Source of the DNA: Saccharicrinis sp963677655
GTDB lineage: Bacteria > Bacteroidota > Bacteroidia > Bacteroidales > Marinilabiliaceae
NCBI GenBank assembly: GCA_963677655.1
Contig: OY782088.1
DNA: 64,000 nt
Strand: one strand, 5' to 3'
Positions within the stretch are counted from its first letter, which is position 1, and each line of letters opens with the position of its first letter. The notes below the pieces were generated by a model. The model worked only from the letters and a program-made list of their open reading frames with translations. It searched no databases and was not told where the DNA came from. Positions 18,144 through 27,647 of this stretch are shown here, in pieces. The position numbers and the translations under genes were made by a program.

Positions 18144-20123
18144 CTAACGTTGCTTAATCCTAATTACAGAAAATGAATAAGGATTAAGATCTAATTTCAA
18201 TTGTTTTCCAGATAGTTTAATTTCCTTATCCACGGGTATAATATTTTCAGGTTTTTCAATTGTATTAATAATTTCAAGATCTGAACTTCCAATTACAGTC
18301 ATTTTTCCTTTTGACAGAAACTTTTTAGCTGAATTTAAAGCAAACGTTGCACTTTTAGCCTCCTTGTTATTATTTACAACTTTAATAATAACTTCATTGG
18401 TATTGGCATCCCAAACTGAAGAAGCGAATAATCCTTCTTGTCCTGTTACTGCTTTGCCTTCTATAGTTGTTAACAACAAATCGGTACCACCATAATTTCC
18501 ATATAATTGCTGTACATAATAATTCGGTGTAGCAAATGAGTTTAAGTTATCAAACCAAATTAAATCCGGACGCCATTGCCATCCATTCACATGAGCAAAG
18601 AGAGGCGCGTATGAACACATATAAACCACATCTGCATTACGTTCCAACCCAGTCATAAATGCAGCTTCAGATAAGGCACATTGCCAATTATTAGTATTAT
18701 CTGGACTACAAACTTCTACACTTTGTGCAGCATACTCACCAGCAAAGATCTTATACGAATTTCTATCATATTTATCATAACGTGTTGCATTATCAAAAAA
18801 CCACTGTGGTGCTCTGTAATAATGTTCATCGACTATTGGAGCTTTATATTTATTAGTCAATTCATCTTGAGCAAATTTAAAAAACGGATCATCAGGAAAT
18901 GGACCTGTCGTTGAAATGATATTAATTTCAGGATATTTTTCCATGATTGCCTTTTCAAACACAGCATATCGTTCGAAATACTGAGGTCCCCACTGTTCAT
19001 TTCCAACTCCAATATATTTTAAATTAAATGGCTCCGAATGGCCCATATCAGCTCTTAATTTGCCCCATTTAGTATCTGTTGCCCCATTAGCAAATTCAAT
19101 TAAATCCAAAGCATCCTGAACATAAGGTTCCAGTTCATTTACAGGAACCATTTCAGCCGTATTAAACTGGCATGACATACCGCAATTTAAAATAGGAAGA
19201 GGTTCCGCTCCGATATCCTCCGACAATAGAAAATACTCATAAAAACCCAACCCAAATGATTGATAGTAATCAGGTGCAGGACGATGTGAAAACTGAGTAT
19301 TCCACCTGTTTACAATCAAGGTTCTGTCTTCAACATTACCCACTGTTTTTTTCCATTGGTAACGGTTTTCCAGGTCATAACCTTCTACAATACAACCACC
19401 AGGAAAACGGAAGAACCCAGGATTAAGGTCAGCCAGTTTTTGCACCAGATCAGCACGTAATCCTCCCTTTCTGTGCTTCCATGTATCATCCGGGAAAAGA
19501 GAAACCATATCAAAATTGACCATTCCTTTTCCTTCAAAAACCAATTTCAACTTAGCTTTTGGATCTGTTTTAGAACAAACAAAGCTTTTTTCATATTTCT
19601 TCCAATCTGTTCCTTCAATATTTACAGTTGTAGAACCAATTACTGCATCCGTTGAATCCAGAAGAGAAATTTTCAATGTAATATTCGATTGATCAACCAA
19701 TGAAGCCAACATTGAAAAATGATAAGTATTATTTTCTTTCACCCCCATTCCTCTGAATCCTTCATTTACCATGAACAAACTCGACTTGTTATCATTAAGT
19801 TCAATCCTTGCATATCTTGGGTTTTGAGCAAATTCAGAACCCCGGTTTATTACTGTAAAATGAAATGCATCCGGAACAGTTTTCTCAATATCCCACCCCA
19901 TTTGAGGTTTATCAAATTCAAAAGAACGGTTTTTAACCATTTCGGCATACAAACCACCATCGGCTGCAAAATTGATATCCTCGAAAAATATTCCCCACAT
20001 AGTAGGTTGTATTTTTGTAGTTGGTTTATCAACATCAATTTGTATGGACTGACTGTAGATTTTAAAAGTTGTTGCAATGAAAAACAACAAAACACCCGCT
20101 GTAATTTTTACTTTGTGTTTCAC
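18144..20123 (-). CDS. Secreted alpha-L-arabinofuranosidase (GH51)
   Basis: This enzyme releases arabinose side chains from arabinan or arabinoxylan. The 659-residue protein has a signal peptide, a GH51-type N-terminal block (IQPTMWGIFFEDINFAADGG) and a carbohydrate-binding-like insert (about residues 70-200). The catalytic barrel follows, with the acid/base Glu in YIGVGNEQWGPQYFERY and the nucleophile Glu in KIFAGEYAAQS. A beta-sandwich C-terminus completes it. No SusCD pair or other polysaccharide-utilisation genes flank it, so it acts as a stand-alone enzyme here. Confidence 0.92.
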   Translation of the reverse strand: MKHKVKITAGVLLFFIATTFKIYSQSIQIDVDKPTTKIQPTMWGIFFEDINFAADGGLYAEMVKNRSFEFDKPQMGWDIEKTVPDAFHFTVINRGSEFAQNPRYARIELNDNKSSLFMVNEGFRGMGVKENNTYHFSMLASLVDQSNITLKISLLDSTDAVIGSTTVNIEGTDWKKYEKSFVCSKTDPKAKLKLVFEGKGMVNFDMVSLFPDDTWKHRKGGLRADLVQKLADLNPGFFRFPGGCIVEGYDLENRYQWKKTVGNVEDRTLIVNRWNTQFSHRPAPDYYQSFGLGFYEYFLLSEDIGAEPLPILNCGMSCQFNTAEMVPVNELEPYVQDALDLIEFANGATDTKWGKLRADMGHSEPFNLKYIGVGNEQWGPQYFERYAVFEKAIMEKYPEINIISTTGPFPDDPFFKFAQDELTNKYKAPIVDEHYYRAPQWFFDNATRYDKYDRNSYKIFAGEYAAQSVEVCSPDNTNNWQCALSEAAFMTGLERNADVVYMCSYAPLFAHVNGWQWRPDLIWFDNLNSFATPNYYVQQLYGNYGGTDLLLTTIEGKAVTGQEGLFASSVWDANTNEVIIKVVNNNKEAKSATFALNSAKKFLSKGKMTVIGSSDLEIINTIEKPENIIPVDKEIKLSGKQLKLDLNPYSFSVIRIKQR

Positions 20124-20581
20124 GCTGATTTAGTTTTATAAAATTTCACCATATATTTTCTCTTCACAAGACTGATTATTCTATTTCGTTTTTAATGAAA
20201 TATTTTCAGGCATCATGAAATTACAATAATGAGTTGAAATAAAATAAAGCGGATATAAGTATTACAGAATTGTACGCTTAAAATCAACAATAATCCTCTT
20301 TTGTGGAAACACAGCACCATCAAAAATATAAGGATATAGATCGAAAGGGAAAAGCACGACTTTAAACCAATAGCCCAAAAGTATAGTGAGAAGGACGAAG
20401 AGAAAGATCTAATAAAAAAGCAAATTCATTTTTTAAAATCTTCGTACTATCTGTTGGTTAAGGAAGGAAAAGACTTGATTCAAGGTGAAAAATCAAGCCC
20501 TACCAATATATAATTATCTGTCAGACCTAAAGATACTCCGTATAACTCCAATAGTATCCTTAGGTCTAAGGAACTATCATA
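20124..20581 (+). other. Intergenic region with a decayed coding-like stretch and an inverted repeat
   Basis: This is a 458-bp gap. Bases 20340-20513 (+) are open for about 57 codons with no start codon and encode a charged sequence (HDFKPIAQKYSEKDEEKDLI and onward), possibly a gene remnant. Bases 20523-20567 form an inverted repeat AGACCTAA..GATACT / AGTATC..TTAGGTCT with one bulge and no T tract. Neither is assigned a function. Confidence 0.25.
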
Positions 20582-21700
20582 TTATTGCTTATAATGAAAG
20601 AAAGCAATGTTTTTATTTAACCGATCTGCCTGTTGTGATAAATCATGCGCACTTTCAGCAAGACTATCACTCGATTGAGAGTTTTTCTGAGTTACGCTAT
20701 TGAGTTGCTGTATAGCATTATTGATTTGTTCCACACCTGTTTTTTGCTCAAAACTGGCAGCAGTAATCTCATCTACTAACATTGATGTCTTTTCTATTTT
20801 AGGAACAGTATTCATAAGCAAACTACCTGTTTCTTCTACCATTTTATGTGAAGATTGAGACATAGAAATCATTTCGGTTGCAGCCATTGAACTTCTTTCA
20901 GCCAACTTTCTCACTTCTTGCGCTACTACAGTAAAACCTTTTCCCATATTACCAGCTCTTGCAGCCTCAACAGATGCATTTAAAGCCAAAATATTGGTTT
21001 GTGCAGCAATTTCATTTATGACCAATATCTTATCGCTAATTTGTTTGGACACTCCAAAGGCCTTTTCTCCAATCTCAGAAACAACATAAATCTGCTGCTT
21101 GGCATCCAAAGAGGCCTCTTTGGTTAAATCTGCATTATGACTATTATTTTCAATATTAGAGGTTATTTCCTCAATGGTAACAGAAACCTCCTCCAATGAA
21201 CTTGCCTGAACACTTGCAGCCTCAGACAATTGCTCTGCAGTAATACTTACCTGATTACTGGCGATAGCCAGAGACGTAGCATCTTCGGTTATGGAAACAA
21301 TAATTGATCTTAATTTTGATACCAGGTTGGCAATTGAATTTGTTAAAACTCCTAATTCATGTGTTTTATCTGAAGTTTCAATTTCAACATCTAAATTTCC
21401 TTCAGATAAGCTCTTTAATTTAACGATTGCTCCTTCTAAAGGAGTCTTTAACATTTTATTGATATAAATAAAAACAAATGTTCCAACAATAACATTTAAC
21501 GGAGTAGTTATATAGTTTAATACTCCTCCTAATTTTAACTCAAGCGTCTTAGTAAGTGCAACAAAAATAGTAAACGAAACAGTTATAAAACTAAACTGAA
21601 ACATTACTGACTTCTTAAAAATCAGTCTTAATATTAAAGCTGCTACGGGTATGGTTACCAAGGTTTTTAATAATTCCACATTCAGATCATTCATCTCCAC
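20582..21700 (-). CDS. Methyl-accepting chemotaxis-type receptor
   Basis: The 372 residues have three or four closely packed N-terminal transmembrane helices (about residues 8-80) with no sizeable periplasmic sensor, then a HAMP-like segment and an MCP signalling coiled coil. The conserved hairpin tip is EIAAQTNILALNASVEAARAG. It would signal to CheA/CheW, which are not in this window. With so little outside the membrane, it may sense membrane state or an intracellular cue. The start is either ATG of MEMNDL. Confidence 0.85.
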   Translation of the reverse strand: MEMNDLNVELLKTLVTIPVAALILRLIFKKSVMFQFSFITVSFTIFVALTKTLELKLGGVLNYITTPLNVIVGTFVFIYINKMLKTPLEGAIVKLKSLSEGNLDVEIETSDKTHELGVLTNSIANLVSKLRSIIVSITEDATSLAIASNQVSITAEQLSEAASVQASSLEEVSVTIEEITSNIENNSHNADLTKEASLDAKQQIYVVSEIGEKAFGVSKQISDKILVINEIAAQTNILALNASVEAARAGNMGKGFTVVAQEVRKLAERSSMAATEMISMSQSSHKMVEETGSLLMNTVPKIEKTSMLVDEITAASFEQKTGVEQINNAIQQLNSVTQKNSQSSDSLAESAHDLSQQADRLNKNIAFFHYKQ

Positions 21701-21916
21701 TAAATCTAATTAATTTTCTATTCTTTTATAATATAAGTACACACTGCATCCATATCACTAATGATTCATTAGTAACACCAATACATTAACTACAAGTACT
21801 CTTTTACCTTAATCGTGCGCTATTGAGCCAGTAATACGGAGAAAAGAAAATACAGTTATAAAAATTAAGTAGAAATCTCTAAACAATTGTTAAATCTGAA
21901 TCATAAAAAATCCTGA

Positions 21917-22666
21917 TTAATCAGCTAATAAATACAACTTTAGAAGATCATATAAAAAAGATGATAGTATACTCATAAAAATACCAGTAAAAAAAGTAAT
22001 TATAATAGAAATAAGAGGGTTCTGCTTTACAAAATCCAATAATTTAATATAAACTGCTTTTTTTATTTTTCTGATTTCTTTTTCTGCTCGGTCAATAATA
22101 AATTTTGGTACTTTTTCCTGAACCTTGCCATCCAGCTTACTTTTACAATCAGGACAGATATGTGGTTTATCTAATGAGTATATTAACTCAGACTTATTAC
22201 TGTTAAAATCAAAAATACATCCCCTTGTATCATCATGTGTAAAGTTTGTTTTTTCGCTCATTAAGGGGATGCGATTTCCATACATGAGATAAACAAATAA
22301 ATACCGGTAAACATTTCGGATGATATAATTTTCAAAATCTATATTTTCTTTTCGAAGAATATCAGATACTTCTTTTAAGGTAATTACGATTCTATTATAA
22401 CTTAACCTTCGCGCGTAATAGCCTTCTTGCAATGGAACATTGGTAATGGTTAATAAAAAATCAAAATTAGGTTCTACTGGCAATTCTTTTTCTAAAGTCT
22501 GATCTGAATACCCTCGTAAATCAATATCTGAATCCATCTGAAAAGTATACTGTTCAACTTTAGAGTTAATCTCAAAAAGATCAGATTTCCATGAAGTAAT
22601 TCTTCTATGACTTACGGGAAATGGAACATATCCCAGCTGTGCAATCTTGATTTTTATTTTTTTCAT
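21917..22666 (-). CDS. Unrecognised protein with CxxC motif and C-terminal membrane segment
   Basis: I do not recognise this 249-residue protein. The first two thirds are soluble, with a conserved-looking HDDTRGCIFDFN and then ICPDCKSKL (a single CxxC, perhaps half a zinc ribbon). A lysine-rich helix follows, then one hydrophobic segment with a short tail (PLISIIITFFTGIFMSILSS). This suggests a cytoplasmic domain held at the membrane by its C-terminus. It lies 60 bases downstream of the large TPR-like protein gene on the same strand and may be cotranscribed. Confidence 0.6.
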   Translation of the reverse strand: MKKIKIKIAQLGYVPFPVSHRRITSWKSDLFEINSKVEQYTFQMDSDIDLRGYSDQTLEKELPVEPNFDFLLTITNVPLQEGYYARRLSYNRIVITLKEVSDILRKENIDFENYIIRNVYRYLFVYLMYGNRIPLMSEKTNFTHDDTRGCIFDFNSNKSELIYSLDKPHICPDCKSKLDGKVQEKVPKFIIDRAEKEIRKIKKAVYIKLLDFVKQNPLISIIITFFTGIFMSILSSFLYDLLKLYLLAD

Positions 22667-22726
22667 TATCTGCTAAAACAGGTAAAACTTTACAACATGA
22701 TTGAAGCATGTAAATATACAATATTG

Positions 22727-25033
22727 TTATTGAGAACAATAATATCTGAAAAAGCTACATTCTTTTATAATACGATCAAAAAACTTGGTATCCTGATAAC
22801 CTTCGTTTAACTCTTTAAAGCTCTGTTTATAATCGATAATTTCATCCCTTAAATTTCCATCATATCCCCAATATGAAAAATCGTTCTTGTGATTATACAA
22901 GTTATTCAATTCACATTTAGCCATCATATATAAACAACGGGCATTTAACTCCTTATCTGTTGATAAATCAATGGTATTTCGATAGTATTGATATGCTTTA
23001 TCAGCCAATGGATAATAGGTTCTTTTACTATAACTAACATTACATAAATTATAGCCAACCCCATCTTCCATCTTTTTATTTCGTTCCTCAATTTGTTTAT
23101 CAGACCAGGCAAAATAATAAGAATTACAGCAGTTTGATTTATCCTGAAGTACCCCTCTGTAATAACCCGTATTAGATACATTGAAATAGTAATTACCTAA
23201 TAAGTAATTAGCTAATTTCCTTTTCCATGTCTTTTCATCATGACTTAAAGAATCCAGTTTCAATAATGTAATTGCCATTTCTTTTTTTGTGAATTGAGGT
23301 TTGATAAAAGAAAACACTGACGCTAAATACACAGAATCTTCCATCAATACATCTTCACAATCAAAGCATTCCACAATATTATTACTAAATACTTTTGCTG
23401 AAATCACTCGCCCTATTCCTGTATCTGTAGAATAATTTTTACTGGAATTAAAATGTACCAATGCTGTTTGCGGATCGGCCTGATTTAAATAATACATACC
23501 CAAATGATACTCTATAAACTCAATAGGTTCCATTAAAGCTGTCTGCCCCTTAATGTTTTGCTCAAACAAATATTTTTCGAACGCAGATTTTTGAGGTTGA
23601 AGAATAAACTCTTTTAATTTCTGCAGTAATGCGAAAGATCCCATATTTTCCACCTCAAGAATACTATTCTGAACCAGAAAACTTTGAGCTAATTTACCCT
23701 GATGGTACAAAAGGTGACCAATATATTCCTTTATAAGCTCCTTATTATCTTCTGTCAAATTACTTTTTGATAACAAGATAGCAAGGTCTTCCTCCTGCTC
23801 AACACCCATATTATCCCACGCAAACACTTTGTAAACAGATTTCAACTGATCACCTAATAATGCATAAGTTGTGTAAGCTTTAATTTCGTTTAATTTAAGA
23901 TTAGCATTACTAAAATCCCCTTTTAAAAAGCTTAAGTAAGAGGAGCACAATCTCCAGAAATCCTTGCGTTCTGGTTTTGAAACTTTTTCCTGCTTAGCAC
24001 TAATTTCCGACATTACCTTAATTTCATCCCAACATAAATTTTCCTCATCACCACAGAGTAATCTATTGGTAGTCATACCTATCCTACGAGGAAATACATC
24101 ATCTTCTATATCGTACAAATCTCTTACGAACATCAATTCAAGTTTTTCATCCTGTGGGGCAACTTCAGCTATTTCCTGCAAATATTGCATTTGGTCTGAA
24201 TAGCTTCTGATGGATTTTAAGGTCAGATATGTAGCTTGATCATCTGCATTAGAAAAGTATTGCTTACCTTCTGCATCTCTGTCTGTACAAAACTTGTAAC
24301 TGGTATAGGATGAAACTTTTCTATCATAACTTTTGCTAAATACCTGCAGGAACATATAAGCAGCCTTATTATAATCTTCAAGCGAAAAATAACAGCCTGC
24401 AACCTGATCCTGCACATAATAATAGATCTCTGTTTTATTGAATTGATCTTTAATAAACTTATTAAAGAATTGTACGGCCTCCTCATATCGTTTGCTATAA
24501 TGATAATTACGAATTACCTGGTAAGCATATCTTAATTTTAATTGAGGATTATTTGACACATAAAATCCATCAACTCCCTGTGCAATCAATTCACTTAGAT
24601 CAACTACCTCATTATTTACCATATCATTGTACGACCAGGATCGTTGCTTGCGACTATGATGTTGATCGCTACATGTTCGTGCATATACCATATAATCATA
24701 AACAGCTTTATTGGCTCCCTCCTTTTTACCAGACCAAAGTCGTTCAAAAATTTCAGTAGTATCATTGGTTAAGGCCAAAGTAATATTATCCACTGTCCAT
24801 CCAGGAAGTAGTTCCTGCCATAGTTCTACATTCTTACTTATAACAGGTTCTGAATGTTCGTAAGCCCAGCTACTATATAATTCTTCTTTAAAGAATGCAT
24901 CATATCCTTTAGACTGAATATAGCTTTGGTTAAACAAATGATAACTGTAACTATCATATGGATCCCATCCACAGGCCTTTGATGCTACTTTAAAACCTAA
25001 TAAAACAATAAGAATGATTATTACCCTTTTCAT
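22727..25033 (-). CDS. Large exported helical-repeat protein, function unknown
   Basis: The 768 residues begin with a signal peptide (MKRVIIILIVLLGFKVASKA). The rest is rich in aromatic-containing helical pairs of TPR/Sel1-like spacing (for example YYYVQDQVAGCYFSLEDYNK). No enzymatic motif is visible. Proteins of this kind in Bacteroidota are usually periplasmic or surface hypothetical proteins. It follows a putative lipoprotein gene by 25 bases on the same strand, so the two are likely cotranscribed and may work together. Confidence 0.65.
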   Translation of the reverse strand: MKRVIIILIVLLGFKVASKACGWDPYDSYSYHLFNQSYIQSKGYDAFFKEELYSSWAYEHSEPVISKNVELWQELLPGWTVDNITLALTNDTTEIFERLWSGKKEGANKAVYDYMVYARTCSDQHHSRKQRSWSYNDMVNNEVVDLSELIAQGVDGFYVSNNPQLKLRYAYQVIRNYHYSKRYEEAVQFFNKFIKDQFNKTEIYYYVQDQVAGCYFSLEDYNKAAYMFLQVFSKSYDRKVSSYTSYKFCTDRDAEGKQYFSNADDQATYLTLKSIRSYSDQMQYLQEIAEVAPQDEKLELMFVRDLYDIEDDVFPRRIGMTTNRLLCGDEENLCWDEIKVMSEISAKQEKVSKPERKDFWRLCSSYLSFLKGDFSNANLKLNEIKAYTTYALLGDQLKSVYKVFAWDNMGVEQEEDLAILLSKSNLTEDNKELIKEYIGHLLYHQGKLAQSFLVQNSILEVENMGSFALLQKLKEFILQPQKSAFEKYLFEQNIKGQTALMEPIEFIEYHLGMYYLNQADPQTALVHFNSSKNYSTDTGIGRVISAKVFSNNIVECFDCEDVLMEDSVYLASVFSFIKPQFTKKEMAITLLKLDSLSHDEKTWKRKLANYLLGNYYFNVSNTGYYRGVLQDKSNCCNSYYFAWSDKQIEERNKKMEDGVGYNLCNVSYSKRTYYPLADKAYQYYRNTIDLSTDKELNARCLYMMAKCELNNLYNHKNDFSYWGYDGNLRDEIIDYKQSFKELNEGYQDTKFFDRIIKECSFFRYYCSQ

Positions 25034-25058
25034 TTAGTATATGCTTACTTAATATGAT

Positions 25059-26078
25059 TTATAACTGTTTGATGATTTCATTAAAAGAAGAACGATTAAT
25101 AAAGGAAGAATCTAAATGATAAAAAATCACTTCGCCCCAATTAATATTACTCTTCTTTATTTGACGGAAAGAATTGATAATCTCTTCTGGTTTTGATTCC
25201 TCAACTTTAATCTGATCATCTACTGACAAATAAAATCCCTTATACAAAGTATCTTGAACTACTTTGTAAAGATTTGAATTTAAAGATTCAAAATGTGCTT
25301 TATCGTTTATGAACAGCTTTGTATTTGTACCTTTGATCAATTTTATTTCGTCGTATTTGTTTTTTAATACAGTTTGAGAAAATAAAGGAAGTGCAACATC
25401 CAAAGGAATAGGATAATCGGTATTTTCATTTATATACTGAGCCACTACATTATGAGTCAATATAGAATTAGAAGAAAAGTCAGAAAGATCACCTACGTTA
25501 TACAACATTAAAACACCATTATCTACCGGAGGCAATCCTGTTTCTGATTTATATTTAACCTGATGAAGACGAATAGTACAACTAAGTTGATAGTGCTGCT
25601 TTAACAAGCTTAATAACTCAAAAAAATTATAACGGGTAGAAGCACTCCAATCACAATCTATTTGCAACTCATTAATTTTTTGTCCAAAATGATGTACACT
25701 AATTTCATCAACCAGGGATTGAATTTTAGCAGCTAATTTTTTGACGTCTGTATTAATAAGCACCTTATTAACAATAAATACTACGGGAACAATTTCACAA
25801 CTTTTATAAACAGAGTCTACCTGAGTCAACGGATAAACAGGATAAATACCATCATCCCAACGATCAGAAGTATTTACTTGATTAACATCGAAATAATGCA
25901 TGTAAATCTTATGTATTTCTGATACTTTTAACCCTTCATCAGAAAAGACATTTTCTGCTTTGGATTTCCAATGATAAAAGGAATATGAATTCTTCTCTGC
26001 CTGGTTACAGGAAGCTAATAATCCAAGCCAAAGAACAACAAATATAGAGTAAACTGCTTTCAACCTAATATACATCAA
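25059..26078 (-). CDS. Lipoprotein with DUF3142-like barrel
   Basis: The 339-residue protein has a lipobox ending in LLASC. Its middle part (LQIDCDWSASTRYNFFELL, CTIRLHQVKYKSETGLPPVD, NGVLMLYNVGDLSDF) resembles the DUF3142 family, which has a TIM-barrel-like pattern of strands with acidic residues similar to glycoside hydrolases. Activity is unknown. It is directly upstream of the large helical-repeat protein gene, 25 bases apart. The DUF assignment is from memory of motifs and not from a search. Confidence 0.6.
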   Translation of the reverse strand: MMYIRLKAVYSIFVVLWLGLLASCNQAEKNSYSFYHWKSKAENVFSDEGLKVSEIHKIYMHYFDVNQVNTSDRWDDGIYPVYPLTQVDSVYKSCEIVPVVFIVNKVLINTDVKKLAAKIQSLVDEISVHHFGQKINELQIDCDWSASTRYNFFELLSLLKQHYQLSCTIRLHQVKYKSETGLPPVDNGVLMLYNVGDLSDFSSNSILTHNVVAQYINENTDYPIPLDVALPLFSQTVLKNKYDEIKLIKGTNTKLFINDKAHFESLNSNLYKVVQDTLYKGFYLSVDDQIKVEESKPEEIINSFRQIKKSNINWGEVIFYHLDSSFINRSSFNEIIKQL

Positions 26079-26093
26079 TCTTAAAATAATCTA

Positions 26094-26501
26094 TTATGCA
26101 GCTTTGTTTAGTTTATTTGAAATTAGCTCATTTAAATAGCTAAGATCATCCTTTGTAAATACTGAATTATGTAGTTTTAATTTTCTGTCCTTCCCTCCCT
26201 CACTATAACAGAATGTTACTTTTCTTTCTCCGGTTTTAACTACTTCAGTAAATTGATCGAGTTTAATATACTTGGCTGGAGCTATAGGTCCTAGTTTTAC
26301 CTCGATATGATCATCATATATTTTAATTGCATCTCTTTTCTTTTGAGCAAAATTAACTACAAACAATAAAATACCTAATCCCAGCAAATGACCGGCATTT
26401 ATAAACAGCCCAACAATACCTATCAAAACTATTACTCCACTTAATATTAATTGCTTACTAATATATTTCTCACTAAATCTAACTACCTTAATTGGTTCCA
26501 T
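26094..26501 (-). CDS. Small membrane protein with PH-like domain
   Basis: The 135 residues contain two adjacent transmembrane helices (about residues 17-50) followed by a beta-rich domain (DAIKIYDDHIEVKLGPIAPA, then strand repeats and a final helix). The domain looks like a bacterial PH/YcxB-type domain. Function is unknown. It lies 15 bases upstream of the DUF3142-like lipoprotein gene and 15 bases downstream of another small membrane protein gene, so all are probably one transcript. Confidence 0.6.
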   Translation of the reverse strand: MEPIKVVRFSEKYISKQLILSGVIVLIGIVGLFINAGHLLGLGILLFVVNFAQKKRDAIKIYDDHIEVKLGPIAPAKYIKLDQFTEVVKTGERKVTFCYSEGGKDRKLKLHNSVFTKDDLSYLNELISNKLNKAA

Positions 26502-26516
26502 TTATTTTAAGTTCTA

Positions 26517-26795
26517 TTAATTATTATAAAATTCTTTTCTTTTTTCTTCATCAATAATTTTCCTGGCCCCCATTGCTCCAATCATACCAATTGGAACCAT
26601 AACCGCAGAAGACACCAGGAATATCTTCGCTCCCAATATTGTTTTACCTGACTTAATTATTAGTATCCCCATTATATTTAGCAATACAATTACTCCAGCT
26701 AAATAGCCAACAATACTATATTTCGGATCAGAAAGAAAAACTAATCCCAATACAATATGTATTACCAGCGCCAATACCATTTGTTTGTTAATCAT
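26517..26795 (-). CDS. Small four-helix membrane protein, function unknown
   Basis: I chose the ATG at 26795 (MINKQMVLALVIHIVLGLVF). An ATG 60 bases upstream would add an unlikely hydrophilic leader. The product of about 92 residues has three hydrophobic helices and a charged tail (KIIDEEKRKEFYNN). No family is recognised. It is the first gene of a leftward run that includes the PH-like protein and the DUF3142-like lipoprotein. Confidence 0.55.
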   Translation of the reverse strand: MINKQMVLALVIHIVLGLVFLSDPKYSIVGYLAGVIVLLNIMGILIIKSGKTILGAKIFLVSSAVMVPIGMIGAMGARKIIDEEKRKEFYNN

Positions 26796-27251
26796 ACTTT
26801 TACTTTTATTAATTAAAATACAAATACTATTTCTGTTCACATATGAATGAAACAAAACACTATTATACCTAAAGACAACTCTTTATGTACAATTCAAAAT
26901 ATTTTAAACGGGGGAAAACATGATTACAATTAAGGGCTAATAGATTGTTTGGTTATAATCGTTTAAATAAATATTGTAATCATAAATCAGCTCAAATATA
27001 AAACATTAATACATGATATCACAATTGATTTTATGAAATTAGATTTATGACATAATATTGATTTATAAAGCTCTTACCCCATAAGCCTTCCCCATCAATA
27101 TGCAAATTTTCATACATCTCATTATATGAAACTTATGCTACACCCTTTCAATGAATATCTTGTTCTTCAGAGGAAAAAATCTGTTAACAAAACCTTTTTA
27201 ATTCCATAATTATACAACAACATATATATTTGCAGACTCAAATAAATAACA
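26796..27251. other. Divergent intergenic region with an 11-bp inverted repeat
   Basis: A 456-bp gap between divergent small membrane-protein genes. ATGATTACAAT (26920-26930) recurs in inverted form as ATTGTAATCAT (26973-26983), 42 bases apart, which could be two operator half-sites. Apart from the promoter element at 27225 nothing else is evident. Confidence 0.35.
27225..27232 (+). promoter_or_regulatory. Candidate -7 element
   Basis: TATATTTG matches TAnnTTTG 20 bases before the start codon of the 131-residue membrane protein, implying a leader of about 13 bases. No TTG at -33. Confidence 0.45.
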
Positions 27252-27647
27252 ATGAATAAAGATCAAGATTTCTCCAAACAATGGATGTTTATAAGTTTCG
27301 GCATTTTTATCGTTACCGAAATTATTTTGGGAGGCCTGATTGGACATTATGTGGTAGGAAAGTATATGTCTATTCACCTGCATTTTATGCTACAAGGCTT
27401 ACTTAATTTAATCAGTTATTTTATCGGAGGTTTTATAATTGGTTTGATTTCTCCTGGTATCAGGATATATGAACCTGCAGCCGGCGCCTTTCTTTCTGTT
27501 GCTGTTATGCTGCTGTTAACCTTATTTACTCCTTTCTCTTTTTTACACTTTAGCCTAACTAAAGTATTAATTGGTGGAGGAATAGCATTCTTCCTGGCAT
27601 TAAGCGGGGCAAAAACAGGTGAAAAATTAGCAGGAAATATGAGTTAG
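27252..27647 (+). CDS. Four-helix membrane protein, function unknown
   Basis: The 131 residues form four hydrophobic segments with glycine-rich helices (GGLIGHYVVGK, IGGFIIGLISPG, IGGGIAFFLALSGAKTG). No family is named with confidence. Similar short proteins occur widely in Bacteroidota. Its stop codon overlaps the stop codon of tamA, which is read from the other strand (shared bases 27645-27646), an extremely tight convergent arrangement. Confidence 0.6.
   Translation: MNKDQDFSKQWMFISFGIFIVTEIILGGLIGHYVVGKYMSIHLHFMLQGLLNLISYFIGGFIIGLISPGIRIYEPAAGAFLSVAVMLLLTLFTPFSFLHFSLTKVLIGGGIAFFLALSGAKTGEKLAGNMS

Noticed and set aside
20485..20703. Small plus-strand ORF before the chemoreceptor gene end
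   Set aside because: Half of it is antisense to the conserved chemoreceptor C-terminus, and the rest crosses an inverted repeat.
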